Positions 25,336-34,479 are shown, numbered from the stretch's first letter. The stretch: DNA of 48,067 nt from Tychonema sp. LEGE 06208 (GCF_015207505.1 NZ_JADEWT010000038.1:1-48067), one strand, 5' to 3'. A program made the numbers and translations. The notes: a model not told the origin generated them from the letters alone.

Positions 25336-26442
25336 TCAGGCAGGGTCTGCTTCAGCTCGTTTTTGTAGTAGGCGGGCAATTTCTGCTTTTTCTACAAGTC
25401 CCACGAGAACTCCGTTTTCGCGAATCACGGGGAGTTCTTGTACTTTAAGTTGTTCTAGGAGAGTGACGACTTCGAGGAGGGATAATTCTGGTTTGACGGT
25501 GGTGGAAAATTCGATCGGCTTGACGAGTTCTTTGACCAAAACTTGGGGCCAGGTACCGGTGGGGATGGTTTTGAGGTCGTCAAGGTCGATCGCCCCTACC
25601 AATTGTCCCGCATCGTCGGTAACTAGGAACCGACGCCAGTTTTGAGCGTTACCGATCACGTAGTTGTTGGCAAATTCTCTGAGCGATAAGTTTTCTGGGA
25701 CGATCGGGCTTTGCGCGGTAACAGCATCTGCGGCTGTCAGCCCTGCGAGTTGATTTTGGACTGTGGCATATTGTGCGGATTGACCAGCATTTTGCAACAA
25801 GAACCAACCGATTACTAAATTCCAGATCTGGCCGCCGAAAAGGCCTGTAGCAATGGCAATCCAACCAATGATTTGACCGACGCGGCTAGCAAAAATTACG
25901 CCTTTGTAAGGATTGCCGGTAATCTTCCAGACGATCGCTTTGAGGATGTTGCCACCGTCGAGGGGCAAACCCGGAATTAAGTTAAATAAGGCTAAAACTA
26001 AGTTGATCGAAGCTAAAAGTCCGACGATGGCGGCTGGGGGGCCTGACAGGCCAGCACCGATGCCGATCGCAGCTAACAAACCGGACAAAAGTAAGCTGAC
26101 TAACGGGCCTGCAATGGCGACCCAAAATGCTTCGGCTGGGGTTTTCGATTCTCTTTCCAAATTAGCCAGCCCGCCAAACAGAAATAGCGAAATTGATTTC
26201 ACGCCAATTCCCTGTTTGATAGCTACCCAACTGTGTCCTAATTCGTGGGCTAAAACGGAAGCAAATAATAGCAGGGCTGTGAATAACCCCAGCATCCAGG
26301 GCACTACGGGGCCTAATGCAGGAAACAGGTTAGCTAGTGCGCCGCCGTATTGCCAAGTTACTAAACCCAGAACTAGAAACCAAGATACGTTGACATAAAA
26401 GGGAATTCCAAACAGGTTGCCGACGCGAAATGTACCGTTCAT
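25336..26442 (-). CDS. Site-2 protease family (M50) with CBS pair
   Basis: An intramembrane zinc metalloprotease. The zinc motif HELGH is at residues 66-70 (His66, Glu67, His70), and the third ligand Asp162 lies in NLIPGLPLDGG. Several membrane spans fill residues 1-225. A C-terminal CBS pair (about 240-360; RFLVTDDAGQLVGAIDL, ELPVIRENGVLVGLVE) probably binds nucleotides and adjusts activity. Such enzymes cut membrane-bound regulators such as anti-sigma factors. No such partner gene is adjacent. Length (368 aa) is normal for the CBS-bearing subfamily. DUF3616 is divergent upstream. Confidence 0.95.
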   Translation of the reverse strand: MNGTFRVGNLFGIPFYVNVSWFLVLGLVTWQYGGALANLFPALGPVVPWMLGLFTALLLFASVLAHELGHSWVAIKQGIGVKSISLFLFGGLANLERESKTPAEAFWVAIAGPLVSLLLSGLLAAIGIGAGLSGPPAAIVGLLASINLVLALFNLIPGLPLDGGNILKAIVWKITGNPYKGVIFASRVGQIIGWIAIATGLFGGQIWNLVIGWFLLQNAGQSAQYATVQNQLAGLTAADAVTAQSPIVPENLSLREFANNYVIGNAQNWRRFLVTDDAGQLVGAIDLDDLKTIPTGTWPQVLVKELVKPIEFSTTVKPELSLLEVVTLLEQLKVQELPVIRENGVLVGLVEKAEIARLLQKRAEADPA

Positions 26443-26828
26443 AATTGGCTACCTCTGATATTATGGGCAAAAAGTTTTTTCTCTGTTTCCTTATAGTAAC
26501 GAAATGTAACTCAAATGTTAATGTTTCAATTAGGGTGTTATCCGTCTGTAGAGGTTCGGTTTGCTGAATAATCACCGCCGGCTGCGGTTAGGGCTGCAGG
26601 GCTGCCAGGGGTTGACAATCGCCGAAAGAGCGGAAGTCATCTCTCTGAGGACTGAACATTATATTTATTTAAGTTTTCAATATAAGTTTTCAGTCGGTTA
26701 AAACCGATTTGACCTTTGATACGGGGAATTAATTCCCTGGCGGACTATTGCACCTCTGACTGGATATCAGTTTCAAGCAATTTTAGCTATAATCACTTAC
26801 TATAAGAATAGTTTTGGTGCTAATAATT
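26443..26828. other. Divergent intergenic stretch
   Basis: This stretch separates the protease and DUF3616 genes. It contains a perfect 14-base palindrome GGGAATTAATTCCC (26724-26737) and a CGGTTAAAACCG inverted repeat (about 26694-26705). Either could be a binding site, but nothing links them to a known factor. No gene is seen. Confidence 0.5.
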
Positions 26829-27926
26829 ATGTCAGAATCCTTTTGGCTCGGTCGGCTGCTGCTGCAATTTAACAGCGAAGCGAGCGAGATTATTACAGAT
26901 TTATCCGCTGTTGCTTTGACTCCCGACGGCCATTTGTGGCTGGGTTCCGATGAAACGACTTCCCTGGAATGTTTGTCGCCTGTCGCGCCTCATGTTTTTG
27001 GAGAACATCAAAAATTTGCGGTCGCGGATTTTATCGATTTATCGGGAGACGACGAAATCGATATTGAAGGAATTGATTTCAGCAGCAATTGCCTTTGGCT
27101 GGTCGGTTCTCACAGCACAAAACGCAAAAAACCTAAAGGTAAAGATTGCGAAGACGATATCGAAAGATTAGCCACAATTGAGACAGATGTCAACCGATAT
27201 TTGCTAGCCAAAGTTCCTGTAAAAGACGGGATTTTGTACAAGTCAATTTCCCATCCTGAAAATCCCCAAATTCAATTGACTGCGGGATGCCTTCAGCGGA
27301 CAGAAACGGGTAATCTACTAACAGATGCGCTCCAAGATGACTGCCACCTCGGCTTGTATTTTTCGGTGCCAATTCCGAGCAAAGAAAATGGCTTCGATAT
27401 TGAAGGGTTGGCGGTGCGGGGCGATCGCATTTTGCTCGGTTTGCGGGGGCCGGTGCTGCGGGGTTGGGCGATAATTTTAGAGATAGAAGTTGAAGAAGCA
27501 GAACCGGGAGTTTTAAGGCTTAAGGAAATTGGGGAAGCAGGGAAATTGTACAAAAAACATTTTGTCGATTTGAACGGTTTGGGTGTGCGAGAATTGTGTT
27601 TTAATGGGGAAGATTTGATTGTTTTAGGCGGGCCGACGATGACTTTATCGGGGGCGACGAGGGTGTTTCGGTTAAGGAATATTTTAGGGCGATCCTCTTC
27701 GAGGGCTTCGCTAACGGGCGACAGTATTACTGGGCAAGGTGGGGGAGATTTGGAGGTTTTATTTGACTTGCCTTTTCAGGTTGGTACGGACAATGCTGAG
27801 GGGTTGAGTTTGTTTCCCTATTTGGGGGAGGAGAATTCGTTGTTAGTGGTTTACGATTCGCCGGCTGCGAGTAGAATGGTTGGGGAAAATGCGATTTTTG
27901 CGGATATTTTTAGGTTGGGTTCGTAG
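26829..27926 (+). CDS. DUF3616 protein
   Basis: A 365-residue soluble beta-rich protein matching DUF3616: DLSAVALTPDGHLWLGSDET at the start, DIEGIDFSSNCLWLVGSHS near 85, NGFDIEGLAVRGDRILLGLRGPVLRG near 190-215, and VGTDNAEGLSLF near 325. The pattern suggests a beta-propeller-like, possibly phytase-like fold. The function is unknown. I start at ATG 26829 because the upstream TTG and GTG codons lack support and the family begins near this Met. The sequence has a mostly GC-rich, gene-like body with a short low-complexity insertion near residue 295. Confidence 0.85.
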   Translation: MSESFWLGRLLLQFNSEASEIITDLSAVALTPDGHLWLGSDETTSLECLSPVAPHVFGEHQKFAVADFIDLSGDDEIDIEGIDFSSNCLWLVGSHSTKRKKPKGKDCEDDIERLATIETDVNRYLLAKVPVKDGILYKSISHPENPQIQLTAGCLQRTETGNLLTDALQDDCHLGLYFSVPIPSKENGFDIEGLAVRGDRILLGLRGPVLRGWAIILEIEVEEAEPGVLRLKEIGEAGKLYKKHFVDLNGLGVRELCFNGEDLIVLGGPTMTLSGATRVFRLRNILGRSSSRASLTGDSITGQGGGDLEVLFDLPFQVGTDNAEGLSLFPYLGEENSLLVVYDSPAASRMVGENAIFADIFRLGS

Positions 27927-27984
27927 TGAGGATGACCGTCCGCAAAATTTAGGACTAAAGTCTTTACTATAAACAGAAATTTGG

Positions 27985-29625
27985 TTAATTGTCGATCGCA
28001 TCTTCACCCAGCGGTTTGCTGTAGCGCTTCAATTCATCAATCAATCGAGTATCGTTAGAAGCTGTTCTCGCACCCGCTTGGGCCGCCCACCGCTTCAAAT
28101 CTTCAATTTGCGATCGCGCGATCGCAGCTAATGGTACTGTATCGTCGATCGACCTCAAAATATCCTCCGTCGTCAAATCTCGGCGCTGCCCGTTCACAAA
28201 AGTGCCAAAAGCCCGGTACAATCCATCAATTACAACTTGCTCAATTTCCGCACCGCTAAAATTCTTAGCAGACTTCGCCAAAATCTCCAAATCAAAGTCG
28301 CGCAATCTAGTCGGCCGCAAACGCTGCAAATGCACCTTAAAAATATCTTGCCGTTCCGACTCTGAGGGCAAATTCAAAAAGAAAATCTCATCAAACCTGC
28401 CTTTTCTAAGCAACTCCGCCGGCAAAATCCGCACGTTATTTGCAGTTGCGACAATAAACACCGGGCTGGTTTTTTCCTGCATCCAAGTAATCAAACTGCC
28501 GAATACCCGGCGCGAAGTTCCCGAATCGCCGTCGCCGCCGCTGATAATGTTCCCGAAGGCTTTATCTATTTCATCGATCCACAAGACGCAAGGGGCGATC
28601 GCCTCTGCCAATTGTATCATTTGTCGAACGCGGCTTTCGCTTTCCCCGACAATGCCGCCGAACAATCTGCCAGTATCCAAACGCAGCAGCGGCAAACGCC
28701 ATTCAGCAGCAATAGTTTTCGCCGATAAAGATTTGCCCGTTCCTTGAATTCCTACTAACAAAACGCCTTTAGGATTGGGTATACCGTAGCGGCGCGCTTC
28801 GTCAGTAAAAGCATCTTGCCGCATCTTTACCCACTGCTTCAAATTCTCCAATCCGCCGACATTTTTGAGGGATTCTCGTGAGTTGAAAAACTCCAAAATT
28901 CCTGTTTTGCGAATTGCTTGCTGTTTCTCTTCCAAAACTCCATCAATATCTGACTCATTAATTTGTTGTTTGGCCGCCAAAGCTTTAGCTAAAACCCGCC
29001 CGATCCGAGCGCGGCTCAAACCTTGACAAGCTTTAACTAATTGTTCCTTTGCTAAACCGCTAACTTGCAACTGTTCCGGTTTTTCTACAATGCGGGAAAT
29101 CAAACTATCGATTTCTTGGACGTTGGGCAAGGGGAAATCAATTACTGTGGCTTCTTCTTTCAATTCTTCTGGCAATTCTAGGGAGTGAGAAGTGAGGACG
29201 ATTGTTTTTTTGCTGCGCTTCAATTCCCTGGTTAAGTTACGCAATTCCCGCACTACTGGAGCATTTTTTTCGGTGTAGGGCGCTCTCAAAATTGGGTGTA
29301 AATCCCGCAGTACAAATATGGTATATTCTTCTACAGCAGTCTTGCCGATGCGATCGAGCGCCGCCATTACTGAACCTTTTGCAGAACCGTTATCTTCCCA
29401 GCCGCGCACGATATCCCAGAACAACACTCGGCGCGCGGGAGTTACTTGCAGCGCTACTTGGGCAATTACAGCTTCAATTGGTTCCTCTTCTGCGCCGACA
29501 ATGTACAGCAGCGAATAGCGGGCGCGAATCATCAAATCCAGTCGCTTTACCAGTGAATCGAAAGGATTGTTTTCGCTGAGATTGACGGCATCTAATTCTC
29601 GAAATTGTGGGCGATATAATGTCAT
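27985..29625 (-). CDS. ycf46: Ycf46-like AAA+ ATPase
   Basis: An AAA+ protein of 546 residues with the Ycf46 layout: an N-terminal Ycf46-specific region (about 20-240, itself like a degenerate P-loop domain), then a full AAA+ module. Walker A is at 292-299 (GIQGTGKS), Walker B ends Asp351-Glu352 (CVLWIDEID), sensor 1 lies in VATANN, and the arginine finger in RKGRFDEIFF. The chloroplast and cyanobacterial homologues have been linked to adaptation to low CO2. It is a soluble, probably hexameric remodeller. It stands apart on the minus strand, converging with DUF3616. Confidence 0.93.
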   Translation of the reverse strand: MTLYRPQFRELDAVNLSENNPFDSLVKRLDLMIRARYSLLYIVGAEEEPIEAVIAQVALQVTPARRVLFWDIVRGWEDNGSAKGSVMAALDRIGKTAVEEYTIFVLRDLHPILRAPYTEKNAPVVRELRNLTRELKRSKKTIVLTSHSLELPEELKEEATVIDFPLPNVQEIDSLISRIVEKPEQLQVSGLAKEQLVKACQGLSRARIGRVLAKALAAKQQINESDIDGVLEEKQQAIRKTGILEFFNSRESLKNVGGLENLKQWVKMRQDAFTDEARRYGIPNPKGVLLVGIQGTGKSLSAKTIAAEWRLPLLRLDTGRLFGGIVGESESRVRQMIQLAEAIAPCVLWIDEIDKAFGNIISGGDGDSGTSRRVFGSLITWMQEKTSPVFIVATANNVRILPAELLRKGRFDEIFFLNLPSESERQDIFKVHLQRLRPTRLRDFDLEILAKSAKNFSGAEIEQVVIDGLYRAFGTFVNGQRRDLTTEDILRSIDDTVPLAAIARSQIEDLKRWAAQAGARTASNDTRLIDELKRYSKPLGEDAIDN

Positions 29626-29699
29626 CTTATTTGATATTTTAGATGTAAATTTAACTCAACTAAATATTTTGTTTTCAGTGAAAACTTTAGTTATTCAAA

Positions 29700-29845
29700 A
29701 TGATTAAAACTAACTAAAGTCCGTACTACCAACGAACCTTCAAATTATATCGGACTAAAGGTTTGTAGTGAGGACTTTAGTCCTTCAAAAGAATTTAAAC
29801 TGACTAAAATCCGTACTGCGAACTAACCTTGAAATTATAACAGAA
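29700..29845. repeat. Cluster of ACTAAAGTCCGTACTACGAACC-type repeats
   Basis: Alternating direct and inverted copies: AACTAAAGTCCGTACTACCA, TAGTGAGGACTTTAGTCCTT and GACTAAAATCCGTACTGCGA. It belongs to the same family as 3170-3280 and lies between the Ycf46 and DUF2470 genes. Confidence 0.7.
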
Positions 29846-29859
29846 TAGGGATAATTTGG

Positions 29860-30144
29860 CTACTTAGCAACTTTTCGGGCTTGTTTCACCAGATCGATGA
29901 GAGTGTGGTGGGCATCTTCGGCGTCGGTTAAAGCGCGATTGAACTTGACTCTGACAGGTACTGTTTCGCCATTTACTTCAGCGGTTAAATCCATGCCGTC
30001 GGCATCAATCGCGAGCATTTGAGCGGATGTCGCCTCTGGTTTGCCGCCGTAGGCTTGAGCGTACAGGACTACGGCGCTAGCGTGATCGTCGTTCATGTGA
30101 GTGCAGATGCGATCGCTAATTTCAGTGGAAAACTGTTCTGACAT
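29860..30144 (-). CDS. DUF2470 protein
   Basis: A small soluble protein of 94 residues matching DUF2470: RICTHMNDDHASAVVLYAQAYG, LAIDADGMDLTA, VRVKFNRALTDAEDAHHTLIDLVKQAR. This domain is often attached to the C-terminus of split-barrel FMN/heme-binding proteins related to heme utilisation. Stand-alone copies in cyanobacteria are uncharacterised. The start is set at the ATG of MSEQ, because GAGG lies nine bases before it. A start seven codons earlier lacks this. The His of MNDDH may bind heme iron; this is inference. Confidence 0.88.
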   Translation of the reverse strand: MSEQFSTEISDRICTHMNDDHASAVVLYAQAYGGKPEATSAQMLAIDADGMDLTAEVNGETVPVRVKFNRALTDAEDAHHTLIDLVKQARKVAK

Positions 30145-30211
30145 GGGGAGATTCCTCAGATGCAATATCGATCGATTGTACTGCGATTTGTCGCAACGCC
30201 AGAATATATAG

Positions 30212-30260
30212 CAGTTGACAGTTGACAGTTGACAGTTGACAGTTGACAGTTGACAGTTGA
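30212..30260. repeat. Seven tandem CAGTTGA heptamers
   Basis: Exactly seven perfect copies of a 7-base unit (49 bases). It is the longest heptamer array in the window. Confidence 0.9.
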
Positions 30261-30376
30261 ATTTAAAACAATATTTGTGTTTGTAGTAAGGACTTTAGTC
30301 CCGATTAGCTAAAAGCTTTAAAATAGGACTGAAGTCATCACTGCGAGCACCAATAGTCCCAGACGCACGGGCAGTC

Positions 30377-30442
30377 AGAAACCGGGTTTTTTACGAAAAG
30401 CTTTGGTTGTCACCCACAGATTTGGTAAAAAACCCAGTTTCT
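30377..30442. repeat. Palindromic 66-base element with AGAAACCGGGTTTTTTAC ends
   Basis: AGAAACCGGGTTTTTTAC (30377-30394) and GTAAAAAACCCAGTTTCT (30425-30442) pair with one mismatch. The inner ACAGATTTGGTAAAAAACCC word is the complement of one in the element at 40577-40641, so both belong to one family. It may also end the SPFH transcript. Confidence 0.65.
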
Positions 30443-30542
30443 TTGTCATAGATGCGTAAATCCTGAGAAAGCTTAACTAAAAGATTTGTCGTCAAATGGC
30501 AATTCATCAAACAGCGAATCAATATCAGACTCATGGAAAGTC

Positions 30543-32642
30543 TCAGGCTTCGCTACTTGCTGCTTGGTTGCTTGAATGCAGCTTAGCTACTGGTAAATCA
30601 GGAAAAGTTTCTACAGCAACAGGCTGCGATTTTTCCAACTTAACTACTGGCAATTCCCCGCCATTGCCTCCATTTTTGCTAGTTTGATTCCACATCATCA
30701 TTCCCAGCAAACCATCAACCAAACCGCCGCCGCTACCATTACCGCTAACCGCAACATCCGGGACAACTCGCACCTGACTATCGCCGATAATTTGCATTAA
30801 TTGCAAAGCCGTATAGCCGGAACCGCCCAAAGCCACGACACCCGCCTGATAAGCTTCAGCTTGAGCATTTCCCTTCACCCGAATCGACTCAGCCTCGCCT
30901 TGAGCTTGTTTCACCTGAGAATTTGCTTTCAACTCAGCAATCTTAACGCCTTGTTCCGATTTCACCATCTCTTGTTGAATCTCAGCCAAAGCAGTTTCCC
31001 TGACCAATTGTTGCCGCTGAGTTTGTGCTAGTTGCTGCACCTCATAAGTCTTGCGCTGTTCCTCAGCAATTTTGCGGTCTGTTTGAGTTTGCATCAACTC
31101 TGCTGGCGGCAAAATATCCCCGATCAAAGTATCAATTGCTTGCACGTCGTAGGTACGCAAAGCTGCTTTGATATAATCCGCTGCTTCCGCTTGTCTGCCG
31201 CTTCTTGCCGAAAGAAAATCTAATACAGAATAAGATTGAGCCGAATTGCGGAAATAATTGCCAATTGTCGGCTGCAAAACGTGGTCTACTAAATTCTGCA
31301 TCGAACCCACGCGCGAGATAACTTTCGGAGCATCCAAAGCGCCAACGTGAATAATCTGAGCTACTTCTAAATCAAAGGCAAAGCCGTCTTGAGAACGCAC
31401 GGTTAAAGATGAAAGTTTAGAATCGTAACTGTGCCGTTCCGTCTTCCCCGACCAGTTCAATACTATATTAGTAGTTGGCACTAATTCTACTTTTAAGATG
31501 CGAGTATTCAGCGGATTTTTTCCTGGATAAAGAGGAGTAACCCACACCCCTTTATTGCCGACATTTACTAAATTGCCGTGGGTGAAAGCAGCGCCGCTGA
31601 CATCTTCCGAGGTTTTACCAACATAGGAAATAACTGCGCCGACATAGCCGATCGGGATTTCGGTCATCGGCACTTGTTCCACGCCGACAAACCAAGGATT
31701 TAAGTTCCAGGAACCGGAAAGCAAAACTTGTTCTTGCAAACCGCGCCTACCGCCACCGCTGATGAATTTTTGCGCGTTTTGGAAGTTGTCGTGGTTCGGA
31801 ATAATCGCACCTGCAATTTCGCCATCTTGAATCGGAACGCCGTCATAAGTTGTGACAATTCCTACTTTGTCGGAAGCAACTTTGTACAGTTTTAACAGTT
31901 CCGCTGTCATCCCGTGTTTGGGAGCATTTGCTGCTGTAATTACAGTAAATAATGCCGTATTAATTCGATAGCTACCACCTGTAAGGATGCCTAGTTGTCT
32001 GCCTTTTTCCCCACCGGTTCTGAAGAATTTGCGAGCATCTTGAAAATTATCGCATTCTGTATATTTACCGAGGATGCGCTGTGGCGGAATCGGTGCGCCT
32101 CCGGCTGCGATTACTAAACCAATTTCGCCTTGAGGAACTACGGTTAGAGACTCTTTGCGGACGCTGTATTGTATGGGCCAATAGCCCCAGTGCCAACCGG
32201 GGGGTAAAGTATCAGCTTGATATCCAGCTTCTCCGTTTAAGGCAATTAAATCTGCTGCGGGTAAAGACTTTTTGCCTAGGCTAAACTTTTTACTGACAAT
32301 TCCCACTTCGCGATCGCCAATTACGACTAATCCGCCAAAAAACAATGGCAGGACTAGAATAATTATCATACCGCCGATCGCGATCGGGATAAATCCGCCC
32401 GGCCCTAGCTGCATTGTCTGGACGGGAACAGTGGTACGCAACTGCCCTAGCTGCAAGCTAGAATCAGGTTTTTCTGCTAGCTGGGTCGAGGTTTGTGCTG
32501 GGGGGATATCGCTAGCAGCTAATACCGGCGAGGGTTTGAAACTGGTTGTTGCACTGAGGGCTAAAGACGCCGAAACAGCGGCTGCAAACTGTTTTAAAAT
32601 GCGGGCTTTGACTTGAGACTTGGGCAAAAGTGAATAAAGCAT
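30543..32642 (-). CDS. SPFH (flotillin/band 7) domain protein
   Basis: A 699-residue SPFH protein. A cleavable-type N-terminal signal (about 1-43, VLAA at its end) is followed by a short linker and a membrane span at about 84-107. The prohibitin/flotillin-like region follows (GDREVGIVSKKF, LPPGWHWGYWPIQYSV, PQGEIGLVIAAGGAPI, VELVPTTNIVLNWSG). A long Gln/Glu-rich coiled coil at about 530-610 has AEEQRKTYEVQQLAQTQRQQ. Then a Gly-rich tail contains SGNGSGGGLVDGLLGMMMW. Such proteins form rings or scaffolds in ordered membrane patches. The body has an extra repeated DNFQ-A-KF segment (about 199 and 292), suggesting an internal duplication. A single-gene transcript is likely. Confidence 0.9.
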   Translation of the reverse strand: MLYSLLPKSQVKARILKQFAAAVSASLALSATTSFKPSPVLAASDIPPAQTSTQLAEKPDSSLQLGQLRTTVPVQTMQLGPGGFIPIAIGGMIIILVLPLFFGGLVVIGDREVGIVSKKFSLGKKSLPAADLIALNGEAGYQADTLPPGWHWGYWPIQYSVRKESLTVVPQGEIGLVIAAGGAPIPPQRILGKYTECDNFQDARKFFRTGGEKGRQLGILTGGSYRINTALFTVITAANAPKHGMTAELLKLYKVASDKVGIVTTYDGVPIQDGEIAGAIIPNHDNFQNAQKFISGGGRRGLQEQVLLSGSWNLNPWFVGVEQVPMTEIPIGYVGAVISYVGKTSEDVSGAAFTHGNLVNVGNKGVWVTPLYPGKNPLNTRILKVELVPTTNIVLNWSGKTERHSYDSKLSSLTVRSQDGFAFDLEVAQIIHVGALDAPKVISRVGSMQNLVDHVLQPTIGNYFRNSAQSYSVLDFLSARSGRQAEAADYIKAALRTYDVQAIDTLIGDILPPAELMQTQTDRKIAEEQRKTYEVQQLAQTQRQQLVRETALAEIQQEMVKSEQGVKIAELKANSQVKQAQGEAESIRVKGNAQAEAYQAGVVALGGSGYTALQLMQIIGDSQVRVVPDVAVSGNGSGGGLVDGLLGMMMWNQTSKNGGNGGELPVVKLEKSQPVAVETFPDLPVAKLHSSNQAASSEA

Positions 32643-32866
32643 TTTTTTGATACAAGCTATAGAGTCTTATTACATCTAGCTTAAGCTTGATTCCAAGTGC
32701 CTACATAAAACTTATTGAAAGTCTGCGGTTATTTTTGAGCGAAAACAGGTTTACCAGTCAATACAACCTGTTCAATAATATCAGCCACTCGCTTGACTCT
32801 CGGGCGATCGCACAATTGCCTCTTGGAAGGCAATCGTCTACTAAACAGTATAATTCAGGAAAATAT

Positions 32867-32962
32867 ATGCCTGCAAAAGATATCTTTCATGCTGTTGTAC
32901 GTTTTAAATTAAACTTGCTTGTATTTAATCCTGTAAAAGAGGAGATTGTATCATGGAGATAG
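32867..32962 (+). pseudogene. xisH: xisH remnant with large in-frame internal deletion
   Basis: A 31-codon frame reads MPAKDIFHAVVRF, then directly KLNLLVFNPVKEEIVSWR. The first part is the start of XisH and the second is its very end; about 105 middle residues are gone, without loss of frame. XisH normally has about 138 residues and a PD-(D/E)xK nuclease-like core, which is absent here. AGGA lies just before the ATG and TATAAT at about 32849 could be a -10 box. The stop overlaps the xisI start by ten bases, the usual xisHI arrangement, so the leader-like remnant may still drive xisI translation. Confidence 0.82.
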
Positions 32963-33279
32963 AAAAATATAGAAAACTGATTCAGTCTATTATTGAAAAA
33001 CACTCTAGCTGCGATTGTAAAGATCCAGAAGTGGAAACTCAAATTGCTTTCGATCGCGATCGCTACTTGATGTTTCATGTGGGTTGGCGCGGAGAAAGAC
33101 GAGTTTATGGATGTGTTATTCACATCGAGATTAAAGAGGGTAAAATTTGGATTCAACGGGATAGAACTGAGGTGGGAATAGCTAACGAGCTAATTGAATC
33201 GGGAGTCCCTAAGTCGGATATTGTTCTGGGATATCGATCGCCCTATATGCGGAAGTTTACAGAGTTAGCGGTGGGGTAG
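32953..33279 (+). CDS. xisI: XisI family protein
   Basis: A complete XisI protein of 108 residues (MEIEKYRKLIQSIIEKH, RYLMFHVGWRGERRVYGCVIHIEIK, GKIWIQRDRTEVGIANELI, GVPKSDIVLGYRSPYMRKFTELA). XisH and XisI were found as factors needed for excision of the fdxN element in Anabaena. They are abundant in strains without such elements, so their general role is open. They look like a nuclease/partner pair. Here the partner xisH is reduced to 31 codons, so this copy is an orphan. Its start overlaps the xisH stop. Confidence 0.93.
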   Translation: MEIEKYRKLIQSIIEKHSSCDCKDPEVETQIAFDRDRYLMFHVGWRGERRVYGCVIHIEIKEGKIWIQRDRTEVGIANELIESGVPKSDIVLGYRSPYMRKFTELAVG

Positions 33280-33358
33280 TGGTTGCGATCGGAAAATAAG
33301 TAGAATCATCGTACTGTTTGGTATTTGCTGCGAATGGCGATCGATCCAGTGCAGGAAT

Positions 33359-33883
33359 TTACCGCACACTCAGCAATTCATCAAGCTTGTTTTTTAATTC
33401 GGGCGATGCTATTAGTGGTCTGTAAACTTCACCTTCATAGGGCTTCCAAACATATCCAAGACTGAACGGTCGAAAAAGCGAAGATGCGACCGTCGCTTGC
33501 CAAACAGCTTCAGCCAAAACCAATCCTGGAAAAACCAAGGCCGATTCTTCAATCAATTCGCTATAGGTTCTAAACTCGTCTACTTCCATACCAACTAAAG
33601 CATACCGAAACCGTGGAGCCAACCGCAAATTATGATACAGAAGGATACCTATTTCTGTCATTAAATAAGCACTTTCTGGAGTGTCAATCCCAATCTCACT
33701 GATGCCACTTGGACAAACTCGGCACCACCAATTTTCTTCTATATCCTGAAAAATTTCTGCCCGACATTGGGAATGTCTACCGTTTGAGATCGTCCAGGAA
33801 ATTTCATTGAAATATTGAGAAAATTGCTTTGCTTCAGATTGCTTTATTCCACATTCAGCCGATAAGCTAAACACCCATGCCAT
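33359..33883 (-). CDS. Hypothetical protein, possible partner of the Tse2-like gene
   Basis: A soluble 174-residue protein without a recognised domain (ENWWCRVCPSGISEIGID, YLMTEIGILLYHNLRLAPRFRYAL, EVDEFRTYSELIEE, FPGLVLAEAVWQA, GYVWKPYEGEVYRPL). It is acidic and has no signal peptide. GGGAG eight bases before the ATG fixes the start. It lies 30 bases downstream of the Tse2-like gene on the same strand, in the place where an immunity gene would lie. That role is inference. A CRVC pair may bind a metal. Confidence 0.7.
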   Translation of the reverse strand: MAWVFSLSAECGIKQSEAKQFSQYFNEISWTISNGRHSQCRAEIFQDIEENWWCRVCPSGISEIGIDTPESAYLMTEIGILLYHNLRLAPRFRYALVGMEVDEFRTYSELIEESALVFPGLVLAEAVWQATVASSLFRPFSLGYVWKPYEGEVYRPLIASPELKNKLDELLSVR

Positions 33884-33913
33884 TGCTGTTCTCCCGTTGA
33901 CTAAATTAAACTA

Positions 33914-34357
33914 TCAAACTTTCTCCCATTCGCTTTGTGTCTGGGCGAGGGCTGTTTCATATTTCTCTAAAAGCATTGTAGCGCTTGACAAAATACTGAC
34001 ATGAGTTGGACTATCTTGTACAGCTTCAATATCTCCGACGATCTTGCTGTCGTCAATCTGCCAAAGAGGATCTTTTCCTGTGCCGCCAAATTTTGGGGGT
34101 TTGCGAAATGGTGGTAAGCCTTCGATAGAGAGGGATACAGACATTCCTTTTGTGTTTCTAAGGGCCACAGTGACAGACTCCTCTGAAGACTGGCGCTCTG
34201 TTTCTGGCCGTAAATAACCTTGTTCATCCAACCATTCTTTGGGCACTTGCTCAACATCAATGTCAATAGCGGGTCTGACTCCCAGTAGCCTCGCATTGCG
34301 TCCGATTTTGGGTTGACCGTTTTCTTCTGCCATGCCTCGATAATAGAGTCTTGTCAT
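33914..34357 (-). CDS. Tse2-like candidate ADP-ribosyltransferase toxin
   Basis: A 147-residue soluble protein. It opens TRLYYRGM, then GQPKIGRNARLLGVRPAIDIDV, KGMSVS, PPFRKPPKFGGTGKDPLWQID, and HVSILSSATMLLEKYETAL. This ordered pattern resembles, from memory, the Tse2 ADP-ribosyltransferase toxin group: an Arg-containing LYR start, a GG/GMSV strand, W-ID, then D-x-x-x-H and a Met-containing end. The resemblance is moderate and not proof of activity. The ATG at 34357 is preferred; a GTG just before it is possible. The gene heads a two-gene set with the 174-residue protein. No secretion signal is seen, so it would act inside the cell or be delivered by other means. Confidence 0.5.
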   Translation of the reverse strand: MTRLYYRGMAEENGQPKIGRNARLLGVRPAIDIDVEQVPKEWLDEQGYLRPETERQSSEESVTVALRNTKGMSVSLSIEGLPPFRKPPKFGGTGKDPLWQIDDSKIVGDIEAVQDSPTHVSILSSATMLLEKYETALAQTQSEWEKV

Positions 34358-34479
34358 CACAGTTTCATCAGCCTAACACGATCGCCAGACTAATCATAAG
34401 GTAATTGTTGCGTTGGTTTCATGCGATCGCTCTTGATGCGCGATCGGGCGATCGCACTTTGTCACCATCTTAATCAAGT

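Larger units (their letters stand above)
30145..30542. other. Repeat-rich intergenic stretch
   Basis: Contains seven CAGTTGA heptamers (30212-30260), a TAGTAAGGACTTTAGTCC repeat with a partial inverted copy (about 30282-30345) and a palindromic 66-base element (30377-30442). A frame at 30496-30687 overlaps the end of the SPFH gene on the other strand and is not credible. Confidence 0.6.

Noticed and set aside
30212..30260. Heptamer array considered as a CRISPR
   Set aside because: Units of 7 bases without spacers; no cas genes nearby.
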